Assembly: GCA_964405775.1 (NCBI GenBank)
Contig: CAYOPG010000013.1
Coordinates: 1 to 41,338 of the forward strand
Reading direction: 5' to 3'
From: JAAZFF01 sp964405775
GTDB taxonomy: Bacteria > Verrucomicrobiota > Kiritimatiellia > RFP12 > UBA3636
Length of the DNA stretch: 41,338 bases
Part shown: positions 40,645-41,338 of the stretch, in pieces
Position numbering within the stretch: the stretch's first letter is position 1
How the letters are laid out: each line of letters begins with the position of its first letter
Translations under genes and position numbers: made by a program
Notes under the pieces: generated by a model
What the model saw: only the letters and a program-made list of their open reading frames with translations
Databases searched by the model: none
Told to the model about the DNA's origin: nothing

Positions 40645-41097
40645 ATGTCTAAAGAACTTTTCCTAATCAAGGACGTCCCGCAACTGGGCAACGAGGGTGA
40701 CATCGTCCACGTGGCCGATGGCTACGCCCGCAACTATCTAATCCCACGCAAGCTCGCCGAGCCTGTCACTGAGGCAGCACGCCGCCGCATTGAAAAGCTA
40801 CATGCCGACCGCGAAAAACTTCGTCTGGAAACTCTCGCGCAAGCGGAGAAGCTCGGCGCCAAGCTCAAGGACACGTCGATCACAATCCGCGCTAAAACGA
40901 GCGAAGAAGAGACCCTCTACGGATCTGTCAACGCAGCGCAGATACTTGCTGCACTCCATGAAGCAGGTTTCAAGACGCTCGAAGAGTACATGATTCTGCT
41001 CCCCGAGAACATCAAGACTCTAGGCACGTTTGACATCCCCATCAAGGTGCACACAGACGTCACACAGACGGTCAAACTCTGGGTTGTAGCGGAGTAA
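40645..41097 (+). CDS. rplI: 50S ribosomal protein bL9
   Basis: bL9 is the elongated large-subunit protein. The N-terminal domain shows ELFLIKDVPQLGNEGDIVHV and DGYARNYLIPRKLAEP, followed by a long helix (residues 50-75). The C-terminal RNA-binding domain has TSEEETLYGSVNAAQILAAL and the ending TFDIPIKVHTDVTQTVKLWV. At 150 residues it has normal length. It closes the operon before a strong terminator. Confidence 0.96.
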   Translation: MSKELFLIKDVPQLGNEGDIVHVADGYARNYLIPRKLAEPVTEAARRRIEKLHADREKLRLETLAQAEKLGAKLKDTSITIRAKTSEEETLYGSVNAAQILAALHEAGFKTLEEYMILLPENIKTLGTFDIPIKVHTDVTQTVKLWVVAE

Positions 41098-41187
41098 AAT
41101 TTGCTCTGCTCCTATAGAAGCAGTTGTCCATGAGAAAACTCGACGGGATGCTGCTTCTGTTGTCCGACCTCGTCAGCGGTTCAGATG

Positions 41188-41220
41188 CGCTCACTGCATA
41201 AGCGGTGGGCGTTTTTGTTT
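41188..41220 (+). terminator. intrinsic terminator of the ribosomal operon
   Basis: CGCTCACTGC and GCGGTGGGCG form a 10-base-pair stem with two G-U pairs and a 4-base ATAA loop. It is followed by TTTTTGTTTTCTTT. It lies about 90 bases after the rplI stop. I see no gene in the last 240 bases of the window. Confidence 0.85.
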
Positions 41221-41338
41221 TCTTTGACTTTTCTGTCTCCCTGCCTACACGGTGCCCGGCGCTCCGCGCGGCTTTGACGTCCATGGGTGATTTGCAAGTT
41301 AAATGGTTCAGCTCTTTAAGCTGCTTCGTTGAAAGCTT

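Noticed and set aside
1..41338. CRISPR arrays, rRNA genes and further tRNA genes
   Set aside because: No regularly spaced repeats, no rRNA-like stretches and no second T-loop with a fitting acceptor stem were found by eye; TTCGAATC-like strings at about 13673 and 25539 are inside coding genes without a cloverleaf.

Overview
The window is chromosomal DNA of moderate GC content (clearly above 50 percent by eye) from a Gram-negative bacterium. A lipoprotein signal, secreted proteins with clear signal peptides, a long-form HisG next to HisE, a CTC-type L25 and an O-acetylesterase of the SASA type fit a member of the PVC group (Verrucomicrobiota, Kiritimatiellota or Lentisphaerota). That assignment is an inference from gene style only; no rRNA is present to settle it.

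Layout. 143-4829 (+): an acyl-CoA dehydrogenase, the histidine genes hisE and hisG, a flavodoxin-fold oxidoreductase, a HAD phosphatase and a Gfo/Idh/MocA dehydrogenase. 4886-5716: a hairpin-rich gap, then a GNAT acetyltransferase on the minus strand. 6022-7041 (+): pheS without pheT. 7177-14864 (-): the accessory core, a roughly 1940-residue transglutaminase-like/DUF4011/SF1 helicase/Vsr-type nuclease protein resembling the Hhe antiphage protein, coupled by a 4-base ATGA overlap to a SASA-type esterase. 15040-16969 (-): a tandemly duplicated two-gene unit for secreted proteins of unknown function; the downstream copy is decayed.

17247-19148 (+): a two-domain NAD synthetase whose glutaminase nucleophile is Ser instead of Cys. 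19211-20873 (+): ECF sigma factor, membrane protein in the anti-sigma position, and lipoprotein. 20989-23524 (+): an SDR oxidoreductase, an 8Fe ferredoxin and a glycosyltransferase. The ferredoxin promoter sits inside a 26-base inverted repeat. 23561-29365 (+): dnaE followed by a K+ channel and its RCK regulator, with an ATGA overlap between the first two. 29489-31795 (-): a large membrane protein with one EF-hand-like loop.

31968-41097 (+): a housekeeping run of smc, a SemiSWEET-like membrane protein, ispE, tRNA-Gln(UUG), prs, rplY, pth, rpsF, ssb, rpsR and rplI, closed by a strong intrinsic terminator. The tRNA-Gln gene begins inside ispE, so the last 14 codons and the stop of ispE are also tRNA sequence.

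The most unusual points are the tRNA nested in ispE, the inverted repeat around the ferredoxin promoter, the Cys-to-Ser change in NadE, the nuclease-helicase coupled to an esterase, and the decaying tandem secreted-protein locus. No CRISPR array, insertion sequence, integrase or rRNA was seen.
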